Assembly: GCA_021805275.1 (NCBI GenBank)
Contig: JAJZFQ010000106.1
Span: forward strand, 1 to 37,735
DNA length: 37,735 bases
From: Pseudomonadota bacterium
GTDB taxonomy: Bacteria; Pseudomonadota; Gammaproteobacteria; Steroidobacterales; Steroidobacteraceae
Reading direction: 5' to 3'
The position numbers were made by a program, and so were the translations under genes. Shown here piece after piece: positions 17,054 to 25,443 of the stretch (position 1 is the first letter of the stretch; each line of letters starts with the position of its first letter). The notes beneath the pieces were generated by a model. That model was not told where the DNA came from and ran no database searches. It saw only the letters and a list, made by a program, of their open reading frames with translations.

Positions 17054-18046
17054 ATGACGCACATCATCCACTTCCTGCACCCGCTGTGCCTCTTGGCGCT
17101 GCCGCCTTTGTGGGCGCTCGCATTCTGGTTCGCACGCCGGCGCGGGCGCGACGGCGCTTGGCCGCGCCTGGTGGATGCCGAGCTGCTGGCGCTGCTGCGG
17201 CTCGGGGGCGGCGCCGGGGGCGGCCGCTCACCTTGGCCCCTGATCGCGGCAGTGTGGACCCTCACCGTGATCGCACTCGCCGGTCCGAGCTGGCAGCGTC
17301 AGTCGACCGCCGCCTATCGCCTGCCGGCCGCATGGGTGATCGCGCTGCAGCTCTCACCGTCCATGGAGGCGAGCGACCTGCCGCCAAGCCGTATCGCACG
17401 TGCGCGCTTCGGGGTCGATGATCTGCTGTCAGCCGCGCACGATGCGCGCGTAGGGCTGGTGGCGTTTGCCGGCGAAGCGTACACGGTTTCCCCGCTGACC
17501 ACGGACCACGCCACAGTGCGCAACCTCAGCCGCGCGCTCTCGCCCGGTTTGATGCCCGAGCATGGCGCACGGCTCGCACCGGCTCTCGCCAGCGCCGCGC
17601 GGCTGCTGAAGGCATGGGCCGGCCCCGACCGACAGATCATCGTATTGATGGATGGCGTGCAGGATCCGGCGCGCGCGATGCACACGGCCGCGGCGCTGCA
17701 CCGGGCGGGAATCGTCGTCAACGTGGTGGGTGTCGGGACTGCGGCCGGCGCACCGGCGCCCGACGGCAACGGTGGCTTTCTGCGCGGACCGGACGGGAAG
17801 GTGCTGTTGACGCGACTCGACCCCAGCGTGCTGGGCCAGATCGCCGCGGCCGGCGGCGGAGAGTTCGTTCCGCTCGCGCAATTGCCACGGCTGATCGCCG
17901 ATCTGCACGCGCAGGGACTGCGCAGCCTCGGCAGCGCGCGCGCCGCGCCGCGCGTGCGCCTCTCGGACTGGCTGAATGACGGCATCTGGCTGTTGCCGCT
18001 GATTCTGCTGCTGGCCGCGCTCCTGGCACGCCGGGGGTGGGCATGA
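17054..18046 (+). CDS. VWA-like protein with degenerate metal site, BatB-like
   Basis: A 330-residue paralogue of the preceding protein with the same plan: two N-terminal membrane segments (about 7-25 and 62-77), a VWA domain and a C-terminal helix (WLLPLILLLAALLAR). The metal-site strand reads ALQLSPSMEASDLP, so the first Asp of DxSxS is Gln (residue 99), and the second region reads VLMDGVQD in place of the usual LTDG. Metal-dependent ligand binding is therefore probably weakened or lost. It lies 4 nt downstream of the first VWA gene, and its stop overlaps the next ATG. The pair may form a heteromer in which only the first partner binds metal. Confidence 0.88.
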   Translation: MTHIIHFLHPLCLLALPPLWALAFWFARRRGRDGAWPRLVDAELLALLRLGGGAGGGRSPWPLIAAVWTLTVIALAGPSWQRQSTAAYRLPAAWVIALQLSPSMEASDLPPSRIARARFGVDDLLSAAHDARVGLVAFAGEAYTVSPLTTDHATVRNLSRALSPGLMPEHGARLAPALASAARLLKAWAGPDRQIIVLMDGVQDPARAMHTAAALHRAGIVVNVVGVGTAAGAPAPDGNGGFLRGPDGKVLLTRLDPSVLGQIAAAGGGEFVPLAQLPRLIADLHAQGLRSLGSARAAPRVRLSDWLNDGIWLLPLILLLAALLARRGWA

Positions 18047-18975
18047 GGCGCGGCGCGCTGCTGCTGCTGGCCTGGTTGGCGAGTGCACCGGCGCTCGCCG
18101 GCGTCTGGGCGAATCTCTGGCAGACTCCCGATCAGCAGGGCGCTGCGCTGTTGGCGGCCGGCCGCCCGGCGCAGGCGGCCGCACGGTTCTCCAGTGCGCG
18201 GCGCAAGGCCTACGCGGACCTCGAGGCCGGGCACTATGCCGCGGCGGCCCAGCTGCTCAAGCCGTACCGGGACGCGACCTCCGAATACAATCGCGGCAAC
18301 GCACTCTCGCACCTCGGACATCTGCGTGGCGCGCTTGCAGCGTATGAGGCGGCCTTGAAGCAGGCCCCGCACGATGCTGACATCCGGCACAACCGCGACC
18401 TGGTGGCGCGCATGCTCAAGAACCACCCTGCGCCGCCGGGCGGCGCGGGCCAGCAGCAGACGGGCCGCCCCGCACAATCCGGATCCGCAGGCTCTCAGCC
18501 CTCGGGGACGCGCCCGCCAACCGGACAGCATCCGGGAAGCCGATCGGCAGATCGCAACGGGTCCACCCCGTCGCCGGGCACGCCGCGGTCCGCTCGGAAC
18601 GCCCCATCGCCGGGGGCCTCCGGCGAGCAGACGCCCGGAAAAGCCGCCTCCGCGACGGACACTGGGCGCCCACGCACGGGCAACCCGGGACAGGCGCGCC
18701 GCGATGCGGCCGCCGCCGCGGCCATCGCACGCCAGCAGCAGCGTGCCGGTCACGGCCGCAATACGATCCCGGTGAGCCGACCGGGCACGCACGGTCCGGT
18801 GAGGAGCATTCCGCAGGGCCCCGACACCGGCCGCTCTGAGCCGCCGAAGCCGCGCAGCGAGAAGACCCTGGCGCTCGATCAGTGGCTGCGGCAGATTCCG
18901 AATGACCCGGCCGGATTACTGCGCCGGAAATTCCTGATCGAATACATGATGCGTCACCCGGAGTCGAACCCATGA
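18043..18975 (+). CDS. TPR protein, BatC-like
   Basis: A 310-residue exported protein. After a signal peptide (LLLLAWLASAPALA) come TPR units at about 32-65, 66-90 and 80-112, with the BatC-type SEYNRGNALSHLGHLRGALAAYEAALKQAP and HDADIRHNRDLV. Residues about 125-275 are low-complexity Pro/Gly/Ser/Thr/Gln linker, and a short conserved-looking tail (ALDQWLRQIPNDPAGLLRRKFLIEYMMR) closes the protein. That tail is the usual end of gammaproteobacterial BatB/C proteins and may dock to a partner. Four-base overlaps join it to the genes on both sides. Confidence 0.88.
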   Translation: MRRGALLLLAWLASAPALAGVWANLWQTPDQQGAALLAAGRPAQAAARFSSARRKAYADLEAGHYAAAAQLLKPYRDATSEYNRGNALSHLGHLRGALAAYEAALKQAPHDADIRHNRDLVARMLKNHPAPPGGAGQQQTGRPAQSGSAGSQPSGTRPPTGQHPGSRSADRNGSTPSPGTPRSARNAPSPGASGEQTPGKAASATDTGRPRTGNPGQARRDAAAAAAIARQQQRAGHGRNTIPVSRPGTHGPVRSIPQGPDTGRSEPPKPRSEKTLALDQWLRQIPNDPAGLLRRKFLIEYMMRHPESNP

Positions 18976-20729
18976 GGGGTCGCATTGCCGGGGTCCTGCT
19001 GGCGCTGTGTCTGTGCGCTGCCGGCGTGCCGGCCCGGGCGGCGATCACCGCCGCGCTCAGCGACAGCCAGATTGCCGCCGGCACTACGGTACAACTGACG
19101 CTGACCTACGACGGTCTCACCACGAGCGAGCCGAACCTGGGACCGCTGCGCAGGGACTTCGAGATTCTGGGGCAAAGCTCCAGCACCAGCGTTCAGCTCG
19201 GCACCGGCGGCAGCTCCGAGACCAGCCAGGTGGTGCTGACCCTCGCTCCGAAGCGCACCGGCGCGCTGAGCGTTCCGCCGCTCTCCTGGGACGGCGAGCA
19301 CAGTCCGCCGCTCGCACTGCAGGTCACACGCGCCACCGCGGGCGCGTCTGCACCGCAGGGTCCGCCAGCGCAGACGCCCGTATTCATCGTCAGCCGCGTG
19401 ACCCCGGCGCAGCCCTATCTCCAGGCGCAGGTGCGGCTGACCGTACAGATCTACGCCGCCGAACCGCTGTATCACGGCACTCTCGATTTCTCGGGCAACG
19501 GGGCGGTCCTCGTCAAGCAGATCGGCGCCGATCAGTACGGCAGTGCGCTACGCGCCGGGCGGACCTATCAGGTCATCACGCGTCGCTTCGTGTTGTTTCC
19601 GCTGCGCAGCGGGCGCATCCAGTTGCCGGGCCCGCTGCTCGACGCCGACGTCGCCGCGCCGCAGCGCACCCCGGCCTGGAGCGGCAATCCGTTCAGCGGA
19701 TTCTTCGGTGGGCTGCTGCGAACCTTGCGTCCCATCGAGACGCGGGGCGACCCGATCGTTCTGTCGGTGCGTCCGCGACCCGCCGGCGCTGCCGGACCCG
19801 ACTGGCTGCCGGCGAGTCAGCTCACGCTGAGCGCCCAGTGGTCCCCGCAGTCGTTGAGCGCGCATGCCGGCGACCCGCTCACGGTCACGCTGGATCTGCA
19901 GGCCACGGGCCTCACCGGCGCACAGCTGCCGGATCTGTCTCGCCGGCTCGCCCCGCCAGGCGGCCTGCGCGCCTACCCCGATCAGGCCAAGCTCGCCGAC
20001 ACGGTGCAGGGCGGCAGCCTCGTGGGCAGCCGCGAGCAGACCATTGCGTTCATCGCGCGCCGACCCGGGCGCTACGTCCTGCCGGCCGTCACCCTGCGGT
20101 GGTGGAACACCCGCACGAATCGTCCCGAAGTCGCAACGCTGCCTTCACGGACTCTCCTGATCCTGCCCGCGCCGGCGCCAACACCGAGCGTCACGGCGAG
20201 CCCATCGGCTGCAGCAGGCGCACCGGCACGCGCTGCGCCGCCAGCCACGCGAGCATCCGGCCACGCGCCCTCTCGCCTCGTGTCGCAGCGCACGCTCTGG
20301 CCATGGCTGAGCGCAGCGCTGGCCGCGCTGTGGCTGGCAACCGTGGGTGCCTGGCTCTGGTCGCGCCGCCGCCAGCCCCGACCCCGACCGCACGCGGCGG
20401 CGACTGCCCGGCGGCCGGCTCGCCCCGACGCGAAGACCGAGCAGAGCGCCTTCCGGGACGCGTGCGCGCGCAATGACGCCCGGGCCGCCCGACGACACCT
20501 GTTGAACTGGTTGGCAGCCGCCTGGGGGGTACCCGCGACGAGTCTCGGGCCGCTCGCGGCGGTGAACCGCGACCCGCACCTTGAGGCGCAACTGCGTGAA
20601 CTCGAGCAGGCCTGCTACGGCGGCGGGGACTGGCAGGGTGCGCCGCTTGCCGGGGCGCTGCGCGAGCTGCCCGCGCGATCCGGCGCGGCGGCGGAACGCG
20701 ACGAGCCGCTTCCGCCCCTGTACCCGTGA
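18972..20729 (+). CDS. BatD-like membrane protein
   Basis: A 585-residue protein: signal peptide (GVLLALCLCAAGVPARA), several immunoglobulin-like beta domains in the periplasm (ITAALSDSQIAAGTTVQLTLTYDG at the start; FEILGQSSSTSVQL; QPYLQAQVRLTVQIYAAEPLYHG), a Pro/Ala-rich linker, one membrane helix (about 440-460, LWPWLSAALAALWLATVGAWLW) and a cytoplasmic helical tail with two cysteine-containing stretches. This is the BatD (DUF3999/oxygen-tolerance-like) architecture. It is the last gene of the MoxR cluster, converging on pyrE with a 3-nt gap. Confidence 0.92.
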   Translation: MRGRIAGVLLALCLCAAGVPARAAITAALSDSQIAAGTTVQLTLTYDGLTTSEPNLGPLRRDFEILGQSSSTSVQLGTGGSSETSQVVLTLAPKRTGALSVPPLSWDGEHSPPLALQVTRATAGASAPQGPPAQTPVFIVSRVTPAQPYLQAQVRLTVQIYAAEPLYHGTLDFSGNGAVLVKQIGADQYGSALRAGRTYQVITRRFVLFPLRSGRIQLPGPLLDADVAAPQRTPAWSGNPFSGFFGGLLRTLRPIETRGDPIVLSVRPRPAGAAGPDWLPASQLTLSAQWSPQSLSAHAGDPLTVTLDLQATGLTGAQLPDLSRRLAPPGGLRAYPDQAKLADTVQGGSLVGSREQTIAFIARRPGRYVLPAVTLRWWNTRTNRPEVATLPSRTLLILPAPAPTPSVTASPSAAAGAPARAAPPATRASGHAPSRLVSQRTLWPWLSAALAALWLATVGAWLWSRRRQPRPRPHAAATARRPARPDAKTEQSAFRDACARNDARAARRHLLNWLAAAWGVPATSLGPLAAVNRDPHLEAQLRELEQACYGGGDWQGAPLAGALRELPARSGAAAERDEPLPPLYP

Positions 20730-20732
20730 CGC

Positions 20733-21386
20733 TCAGGCGACCCCGTAGCGCTGCCGGTAGGCCTTGAGTGCCGCGAGTTCCTCTGCGCTGACGGCCGGCC
20801 CGCCGGGACCGGAGAGCGCCGCGATCAGATCGACCAGGGTGAGCACGCTCAGGCACTTCGGGCCGTGCTCGCGCTCAATCTCCTGCGTCGCACTCAGCTC
20901 ACCGCGGCCACGCTCCTGCCGATCGAGCGCGAACACACACCCCACGGGCTGCGCGCCCGCGGAGCGAATCAGCTCGAGCGACTCGCGCACCGCGGTGCCG
21001 GCAGTCACCACGTCGTCGATGACGAGCACGCGGCCGGCGAGCGGCGCGCCGATGAGATTGCCGCCCTCCCCGTGAGTCTTGGCCTCCTTGCGGTTGAACG
21101 CGTAGGGCACGTTGCGTCCGTGGTGATCGAACAGTGCGGCCGCCGTGCTCGCCGCCAGCGCGATGCCCTTGTAGGCGGGCCCGAACAGCATGTCGAATCC
21201 GAGGCCGGAGGCGCTGATCGCTGCGGCGTAACAGCGGCCGAGCACGGCGATCGCCTCGCCGTCGCTGAACAACCCGGCGTTGAAGAAATACGGGCTCTCC
21301 CGGCCGGACTTGAGGGTGAACTGCCCGAAGCGCAGCGCGCGGCGCGCGAGCGCCAATTCGATGAATTTGAGCTGGTAGTCCTGCAT
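20733..21386 (-). CDS. pyrE: Orotate phosphoribosyltransferase
   Basis: A 217-residue enzyme that converts orotate and PRPP to OMP in pyrimidine synthesis. It begins [40 protein letters not shown], essentially the family N-terminus, which fixes the ATG at 21386; the longer open frame to 21590 is not used. The PRPP-binding motif is [13 protein letters not shown] (residues 120-132), and the flexible catalytic loop is [13 protein letters not shown] (Lys100, Lys103, His105). It is divergent from the AmpG-like gene with only 56 nt between starts. Confidence 0.96.
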   Translation of the reverse strand: MQDYQLKFIELALARRALRFGQFTLKSGRESPYFFNAGLFSDGEAIAVLGRCYAAAISASGLGFDMLFGPAYKGIALAASTAAALFDHHGRNVPYAFNRKEAKTHGEGGNLIGAPLAGRVLVIDDVVTAGTAVRESLELIRSAGAQPVGCVFALDRQERGRGELSATQEIEREHGPKCLSVLTLVDLIAALSGPGGPAVSAEELAALKAYRQRYGVA

Positions 21387-21442
21387 AGCGCATATCATTG
21401 TCCGATGCGCCCTCACACCGTCAACCATCCGGAGGGGGTTTT

Positions 21443-22873
21443 TTGACCCCGGCCACCGCCCCCGCCGCCCGCGGCGGGGTGATTGCCCGCTGGTGGCGCT
21501 CGGCTGCGATCTACCGCCAGCCGCGCCTCGTCGCAATGCTGTTTCTCGGCTTTTCGAGTGGCCTGCCGTTCCTGCTGGTGTTCTCGACACTTACGGTCTG
21601 GCTGCGCCAGGCGGGCATCGAGCGCGCCACGATCGGCATGTTCGCCTGGGTGGGCATCGCCTATTCGTTCGAGTTCGCCTGGTCGCCCGTAGTCGATCGG
21701 CTGCGTCTGCCGCTGCTGCACCGGCTGCTGGGACAGCGCCGCTCGTGGATGCTGCTCGCGCAGATCGGGGTGGGACTCGGCCTCGCCCGGGTAGCGGCCA
21801 CGCAGCCCGCCGCGGCAATCGCACCCACCGCCGGGGCGACGCTGTTCGTGGCGTTCTGCTCGGCCACCCAGGACATCGCCATGAATGCCTGGCGCATCGA
21901 GTCCGTGCCGTTGCCGATGCAGGGGGCAATGGCGGCCAGCTACCAGGTGGGCTACCGCATCGCCATGATTGCCGGCGGCGCCGGCGCGATCGCGCTCGCG
22001 GCCGGATTCGGCTGGCATGTCAGCTACGCGGCAATGGCCGCGCTGGCCGGAGTCGGCATCGTCACGACGCTGCTGGTGCGCGAGCCCGACCCGCCGGTCA
22101 CGCGCGCCGAGCAGCAGCGCGAGACCCGCGTCGTGGAGTGGCTGGAGCGCCGCTCGCACTGGCCGCAATCTCTGCAGAGCATCGGCGAGTGGTTCATCGG
22201 GGCGGTCATCTGTCCGATGACGGAATTCTTCGGCCGCTTCGGCGCGCGGGTCGCGCTCGCGGCGCTCGCCTTCTTCGGGCTGTATCAACTGGCCGAGTTC
22301 GCGATGGGGGCGATGGCCAATCCGTTCTACATCGATCATCACTACACGCTCGAGCAGATTGCGCTGGTCGGAAAAGTCTGCGGCTACACGGTGGGCATCG
22401 CCGGGGTGTTCCTCGGCGGGGTGCTGGTGGCGCGCATCGGCCTGGCCCGCTCGCTCGCCGTCGGCCTGGGCGCGTCCCTGCTGTCGAACCTGAGCTACGC
22501 GCTGCTCGCTACGACCCATACCGCGACCCTGCTCGGACTCGGCATTGCCAATGGCATCGACAATCTGGCGCTGTCGCTGCAGGGGGTGACGCTCGTCGCC
22601 TTCATGTCCAGTCTGACAAGTCCGCGCTACACCGCGACCCAGTACGCGCTGTTCGCTTCGCTGTTCGCGCTGACTGGCAAGACGCTGGAGGGCACATCGG
22701 GCTTCGTGGTGCAGCGGATCGGCTATGTGCACTTCTTCCTTTACACCGCGAGCCTGACCCTGCCGGCGGCCGTCTTGCTCGTCTGGTTGTGGCGCAGGAT
22801 TCCGCGCGTCGGCGCCCCCGAACCACTGCTCGCGGCCGGTTCGGCCGAGCCCCTCGATGCCGGCCCCGGCTGA
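21443..22873 (+). CDS. MFS permease, AmpG-like
   Basis: A 476-residue transporter with about 12-14 membrane helices. It opens with the AmpG-type signature ([39 protein letters not shown]), and the stretch [13 protein letters not shown] is typical of the AmpG group that imports anhydro-muropeptides for cell-wall recycling. The best start is the TTG at 21443, because GGAGG ends 7 nt before it; the TTG at 21398 has no ribosome site. The substrate is inferred from family only. It overlaps the Rieske gene by 17 nt. Confidence 0.88.
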   Translation: MTPATAPAARGGVIARWWRSAAIYRQPRLVAMLFLGFSSGLPFLLVFSTLTVWLRQAGIERATIGMFAWVGIAYSFEFAWSPVVDRLRLPLLHRLLGQRRSWMLLAQIGVGLGLARVAATQPAAAIAPTAGATLFVAFCSATQDIAMNAWRIESVPLPMQGAMAASYQVGYRIAMIAGGAGAIALAAGFGWHVSYAAMAALAGVGIVTTLLVREPDPPVTRAEQQRETRVVEWLERRSHWPQSLQSIGEWFIGAVICPMTEFFGRFGARVALAALAFFGLYQLAEFAMGAMANPFYIDHHYTLEQIALVGKVCGYTVGIAGVFLGGVLVARIGLARSLAVGLGASLLSNLSYALLATTHTATLLGLGIANGIDNLALSLQGVTLVAFMSSLTSPRYTATQYALFASLFALTGKTLEGTSGFVVQRIGYVHFFLYTASLTLPAAVLLVWLWRRIPRVGAPEPLLAAGSAEPLDAGPG

Positions 22874-23249
22874 GATCGACCTGGAACGGGTGATCTGCCG
22901 CCTGGCGGACCTGGAGCAGACCGGCGCGCGCGCCTTCCGTGTCGGCGGCGGCGACTGGCCGCTGCGGGGCTTCGTGGTGCGCTGCGGCACGACCGTGCGC
23001 GGCTACGTCAATCACTGTCCGCATGCCGGGCATCCGCTCGATCTGCGGCCGCACCATTTCCTGACGCCCGATCAGGCGCTCATCGTCTGCGCCTCGCACG
23101 GCGCACTGTTCGACAAGGAGTCCGGGCAGTGCATCGCCGGCCCGTGCTCCGGCCAGTTGCTGCGCTCCGTCGCGCTCAACGTGACGGACGGACTGATCTT
23201 GCTTGCACCGGAGGTGGATATCGCCGCGCTCGCCGCGGCGGCGTCCTGA
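22857..23249 (+). CDS. Rieske 2Fe-2S protein
   Basis: A 130-residue soluble Rieske protein. Cluster ligands are Cys54-Pro-His56 (NHCPHAGHPL) and Cys78-Ala-Ser-His81 (CASHGALF), the classic CxH...CxxH pair, with normal spacing. The small size and absence of a catalytic domain match stand-alone ferredoxin-type Rieske proteins, which pass electrons to oxygenases or unknown partners. It starts within the end of the AmpG-like gene, so it is probably translated with it; the functional link is not obvious. Confidence 0.9.
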   Translation: MPAPAEIDLERVICRLADLEQTGARAFRVGGGDWPLRGFVVRCGTTVRGYVNHCPHAGHPLDLRPHHFLTPDQALIVCASHGALFDKESGQCIAGPCSGQLLRSVALNVTDGLILLAPEVDIAALAAAAS

Positions 23250-23570
23250 TCACTCGAACAGATCGAGCCCATCGAGCGAGCTGGCGCGCGGAGTCGCCTC
23301 CTCGCCCGGTACCTCGGACCCGGCGGGCATCGCGTCGTCGCCGTCGCCGTCTACGTCCACCGATCCGCTCCAGTCCTCCGGTGGTTCAGCGGCCTCGATC
23401 AGACCGTCGTCCCACTGCGCTTCCCAGTCCTCGCGGTCCATCTCCTCGACGGTGCCGTCGAAATGCTGGATGTCGATGGTCGCATCACCCTCGTTGATCG
23501 CGACCACCTCGAACAGCTCACCGCCGCTCAAGCGGTACCAATCACCAATTCCCGGCTGTGGAGCGACCAT
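23250..23570 (-). CDS. DUF6763-like small acidic protein
   Basis: A 106-residue, strongly acidic protein. It reads GIGDWYRLSGGELFEVVAINEGDATIDIQHFDGTVEEMDREDWE, then EPPEDWSGSVDVDGDGDD. The 'WYR..F.VVA....TI.IQ.FDG..EE.D...W....PPEDW.G' pattern matches a small family seen in gammaproteobacteria that I recall as DUF6763; function unknown. The ATG at 23570 is preceded by GGGAGG at suitable distance; the longer frame to 23726 is not needed. The gene abuts the convergent Rieske gene with no gap. Confidence 0.75.
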   Translation of the reverse strand: MVAPQPGIGDWYRLSGGELFEVVAINEGDATIDIQHFDGTVEEMDREDWEAQWDDGLIEAAEPPEDWSGSVDVDGDGDDAMPAGSEVPGEEATPRASSLDGLDLFE

Positions 23571-23747
23571 GGACAGACCTCCCCGCCGCGCCGTTGCCCC
23601 CTGGCGCCGCGGTGTCTCGGTCCCGCGGGCGGACCGCTCGATGCGCCCGGCCGCCGCGAAGCTGATATCCTGCGGCGCCGAGCGAGGGACGGCATCCATG
23701 TTGCGCCTCGTCCGAGCCCCTTTCAAGAACGGAAAACCCCGCCGCCC

Positions 23748-24386
23748 ATGCTCGAGGAACCGCTGAAATTCTTCGTGGTGTTCTTCGCGGTGGTGGAACC
23801 GGTCTCGCTACTGCCGATTTTCAGCGGCCTGACCCAGGGCGCCAGCCGCGAATACCGCCACCGGATGGCGGTGAAGGCAACCCTGGTGGCCGCACTGATC
23901 CTGGCCTTCTTCGCCCTCGTCGGCGCCCCGTTCCTCGCTCTCATGGGCATCAGCCTCGGAGCATTCCGCATCTTCGGTGGCGTGCTGCTGTTCTTGCTCG
24001 CCCTCGAGATGGTCTTCGCCCGCGAGTCCGGCAGCCGCACCACCAGCGACGAGCAGGTCGAGAGCCAGCGCCGAGCGGACATCTCGGTGGTGCCGCTGGC
24101 GTTTCCGTTCATTTCCGGCCCCGGCGCACTCGCCACCGTGCTGTTGTGGTTCGGCCCGGTGCACCTGTTCGGTCACCCGCTGCTGTTCTTCAGCCTGTTT
24201 GTGGCAGTGGTGCTGGTGTTGGCGATCTCGCTGGTAATCATGTGGCTCGCCGAGCCGCTGATGGGCATCATTGGCGTCACGGGCGTAAACGTGGCCGGAC
24301 GACTCTTCGGCGTGGTCCTCGGCGCGCTTGCCGTGCAGTTCGTAGTGGACGGCTTGCGGGCCGTATTCCTGCTGCACGGCGGTTGA
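23748..24386 (+). CDS. MarC family membrane protein
   Basis: A 212-residue integral membrane protein with six helices. It starts FFVVFFAVVEPVSLLPIFSGLT, and has GAFRIFGGVLLFLLALEMV, VPLAFPFISGPGALATVLL, and the ending IIGVTGVNVAGRLFGVVLGALAVQFVVDGLR. These are the UPF0056/MarC family landmarks, including the NP/EP-containing first helix and the PLA-P-G segment. Despite the name, MarC is not established as a drug transporter; its role is unknown. The ATG at 23748 begins right at the first family motif. Confidence 0.93.
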   Translation: MLEEPLKFFVVFFAVVEPVSLLPIFSGLTQGASREYRHRMAVKATLVAALILAFFALVGAPFLALMGISLGAFRIFGGVLLFLLALEMVFARESGSRTTSDEQVESQRRADISVVPLAFPFISGPGALATVLLWFGPVHLFGHPLLFFSLFVAVVLVLAISLVIMWLAEPLMGIIGVTGVNVAGRLFGVVLGALAVQFVVDGLRAVFLLHGG

Positions 24387-24406
24387 GCGGCCGACGCGCC
24401 GGACGG

Positions 24407-25093
24407 TCACAGGCGCGTGAAGGCGAGATCCCACACCGGGTGGCCGAGACGCTCGCCGCGCCGCTCGAAGCGCGTCGCGGCACGTTCCGCCGGTCGCGCC
24501 ACGAAGTCGCCCTGCGCCGAGAGATTGCGCAGCCGCGTCTCGGCGTTGAGCGTACCGAGCATCGCCTCGGCGTACGCGGACCAGTCGGTCGCCAGGTGCA
24601 CCACCCCCCCTGGCTTGAGGCGCCCGGCGAGCAGGCCGACGAACGACGGTTGAATCAAGCGCCGCTTATGGTGACGCTTCTTCGGCCACGGGTCCGGAAA
24701 GAGCACCATAATCTCATCGAGACAGTCCGCCGGCAGCGCCCGTTCGAGCACTTCGACCGCGTCATGGCAGATTACCCGTACGTTCGTCAGTCCCTGGGTC
24801 TCTAGGCCGAGCAGCACGCGCCCCACTCCGGGCCGGTGCACTTCGATGCCGAGGTAATCCCGCTGCGGATGTGCCGCGGCCAGCGCCAGGAGATTCTCGC
24901 CGTTGCCGAAACCGATCTCGGCTGTGCGCGGCGCGCTGCGGCCGAACAGCGCATCCAGCTCGAGCGGCCCCGCCAGATCGACCCCGAACTTCGGCCAAAG
25001 CACCTCCAGCGCGCGCTCCTGGGCCGCTGTAATGCGCCCGGCACGCGTGACGAAGGAGCGGATCGCGCGGGATGGATGATCGGTGAGGTTCAA
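24407..25093 (-). CDS. trmB: tRNA (guanine-N7-)-methyltransferase
   Basis: A 228-residue SAM-dependent enzyme that makes m7G46 in tRNA. It has the N-terminal IRSFVTRAGRITAAQERAL, SAM-binding EIGFGNGE (residues 59-66), the Asp/Glu-rich EVHRPGVG strand, and the catalytic PDPWPKKRHHKRRL (133-146). It starts with TTG at 25093, confirmed by the reading frame: no ATG is available upstream before an in-frame stop. It lies 10 nt after the rhodanese gene and is the last gene of the minus-strand run that starts with the efflux genes, so it may be co-transcribed. Confidence 0.95.
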   Translation of the reverse strand: MNLTDHPSRAIRSFVTRAGRITAAQERALEVLWPKFGVDLAGPLELDALFGRSAPRTAEIGFGNGENLLALAAAHPQRDYLGIEVHRPGVGRVLLGLETQGLTNVRVICHDAVEVLERALPADCLDEIMVLFPDPWPKKRHHKRRLIQPSFVGLLAGRLKPGGVVHLATDWSAYAEAMLGTLNAETRLRNLSAQGDFVARPAERAATRFERRGERLGHPVWDLAFTRL

Positions 25094-25103
25094 CCGGACG
25101 CCA

Positions 25104-25433
25104 TTAGCTGACGATCGGCAGGCTCAGCGCCTTCCAGGCAACGATGCCGCCGGCCATGTGCGCGGCAGGCTGCCCGGTCGAGCGGCGCAGCCGCGCCGCC
25201 GTCAACGAGCGCCCACCGGCGGCGCAGTAGAACACCACGGCCCGAGCGCCGTCGGCCGGCAGATGAGCCGCATCGAACGTCGAGAGCGGGTACAGCAGCG
25301 CACCCGGAATGCGCTCCCGGGCGTACTCGTCCGGCTCGCGCACGTCGATCAACAGGATCCGGCCCTCATCGAGCAGGCTCTGCACGTCCTGGGGCACATA
25401 CTCGATGACCCCGTCTACGGTGACTCTGTTCAT
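25104..25433 (-). CDS. Single-domain rhodanese
   Basis: A 109-residue sulfurtransferase-like protein. The active-site loop is CAAGGRS with Cys70; the CH2A-type motif IDVREPDEYARERIPGALLYPL and the C-terminal MAGGIVAWKALSLP are typical. Single-domain rhodaneses move persulfide sulfur to acceptors, but the acceptor is unknown. The start ATG at 25433 is chosen because the domain begins at once; the longer open frame is antisense shadow. It lies 10 nt downstream of the kynurenine monooxygenase gene. Confidence 0.9.
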   Translation of the reverse strand: MNRVTVDGVIEYVPQDVQSLLDEGRILLIDVREPDEYARERIPGALLYPLSTFDAAHLPADGARAVVFYCAAGGRSLTAARLRRSTGQPAAHMAGGIVAWKALSLPIVS

Positions 25434-25443
25434 TGGCGTGATT

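Noticed and set aside
17314..18792. A 492-codon minus-strand frame over the VWA/TPR genes
   Set aside because: Antisense shadow; the plus-strand genes have family motifs and overlapping starts and stops.
18480..18860. Tandem repeat in the TPR gene
   Set aside because: It is a Pro/Gly/Ser/Thr-rich protein linker of irregular composition, without a repeating DNA unit.
21413..22990. A 525-codon minus-strand frame across the AmpG-like gene
   Set aside because: Low-information Arg/Gln/Glu-rich shadow of a clear membrane transporter.
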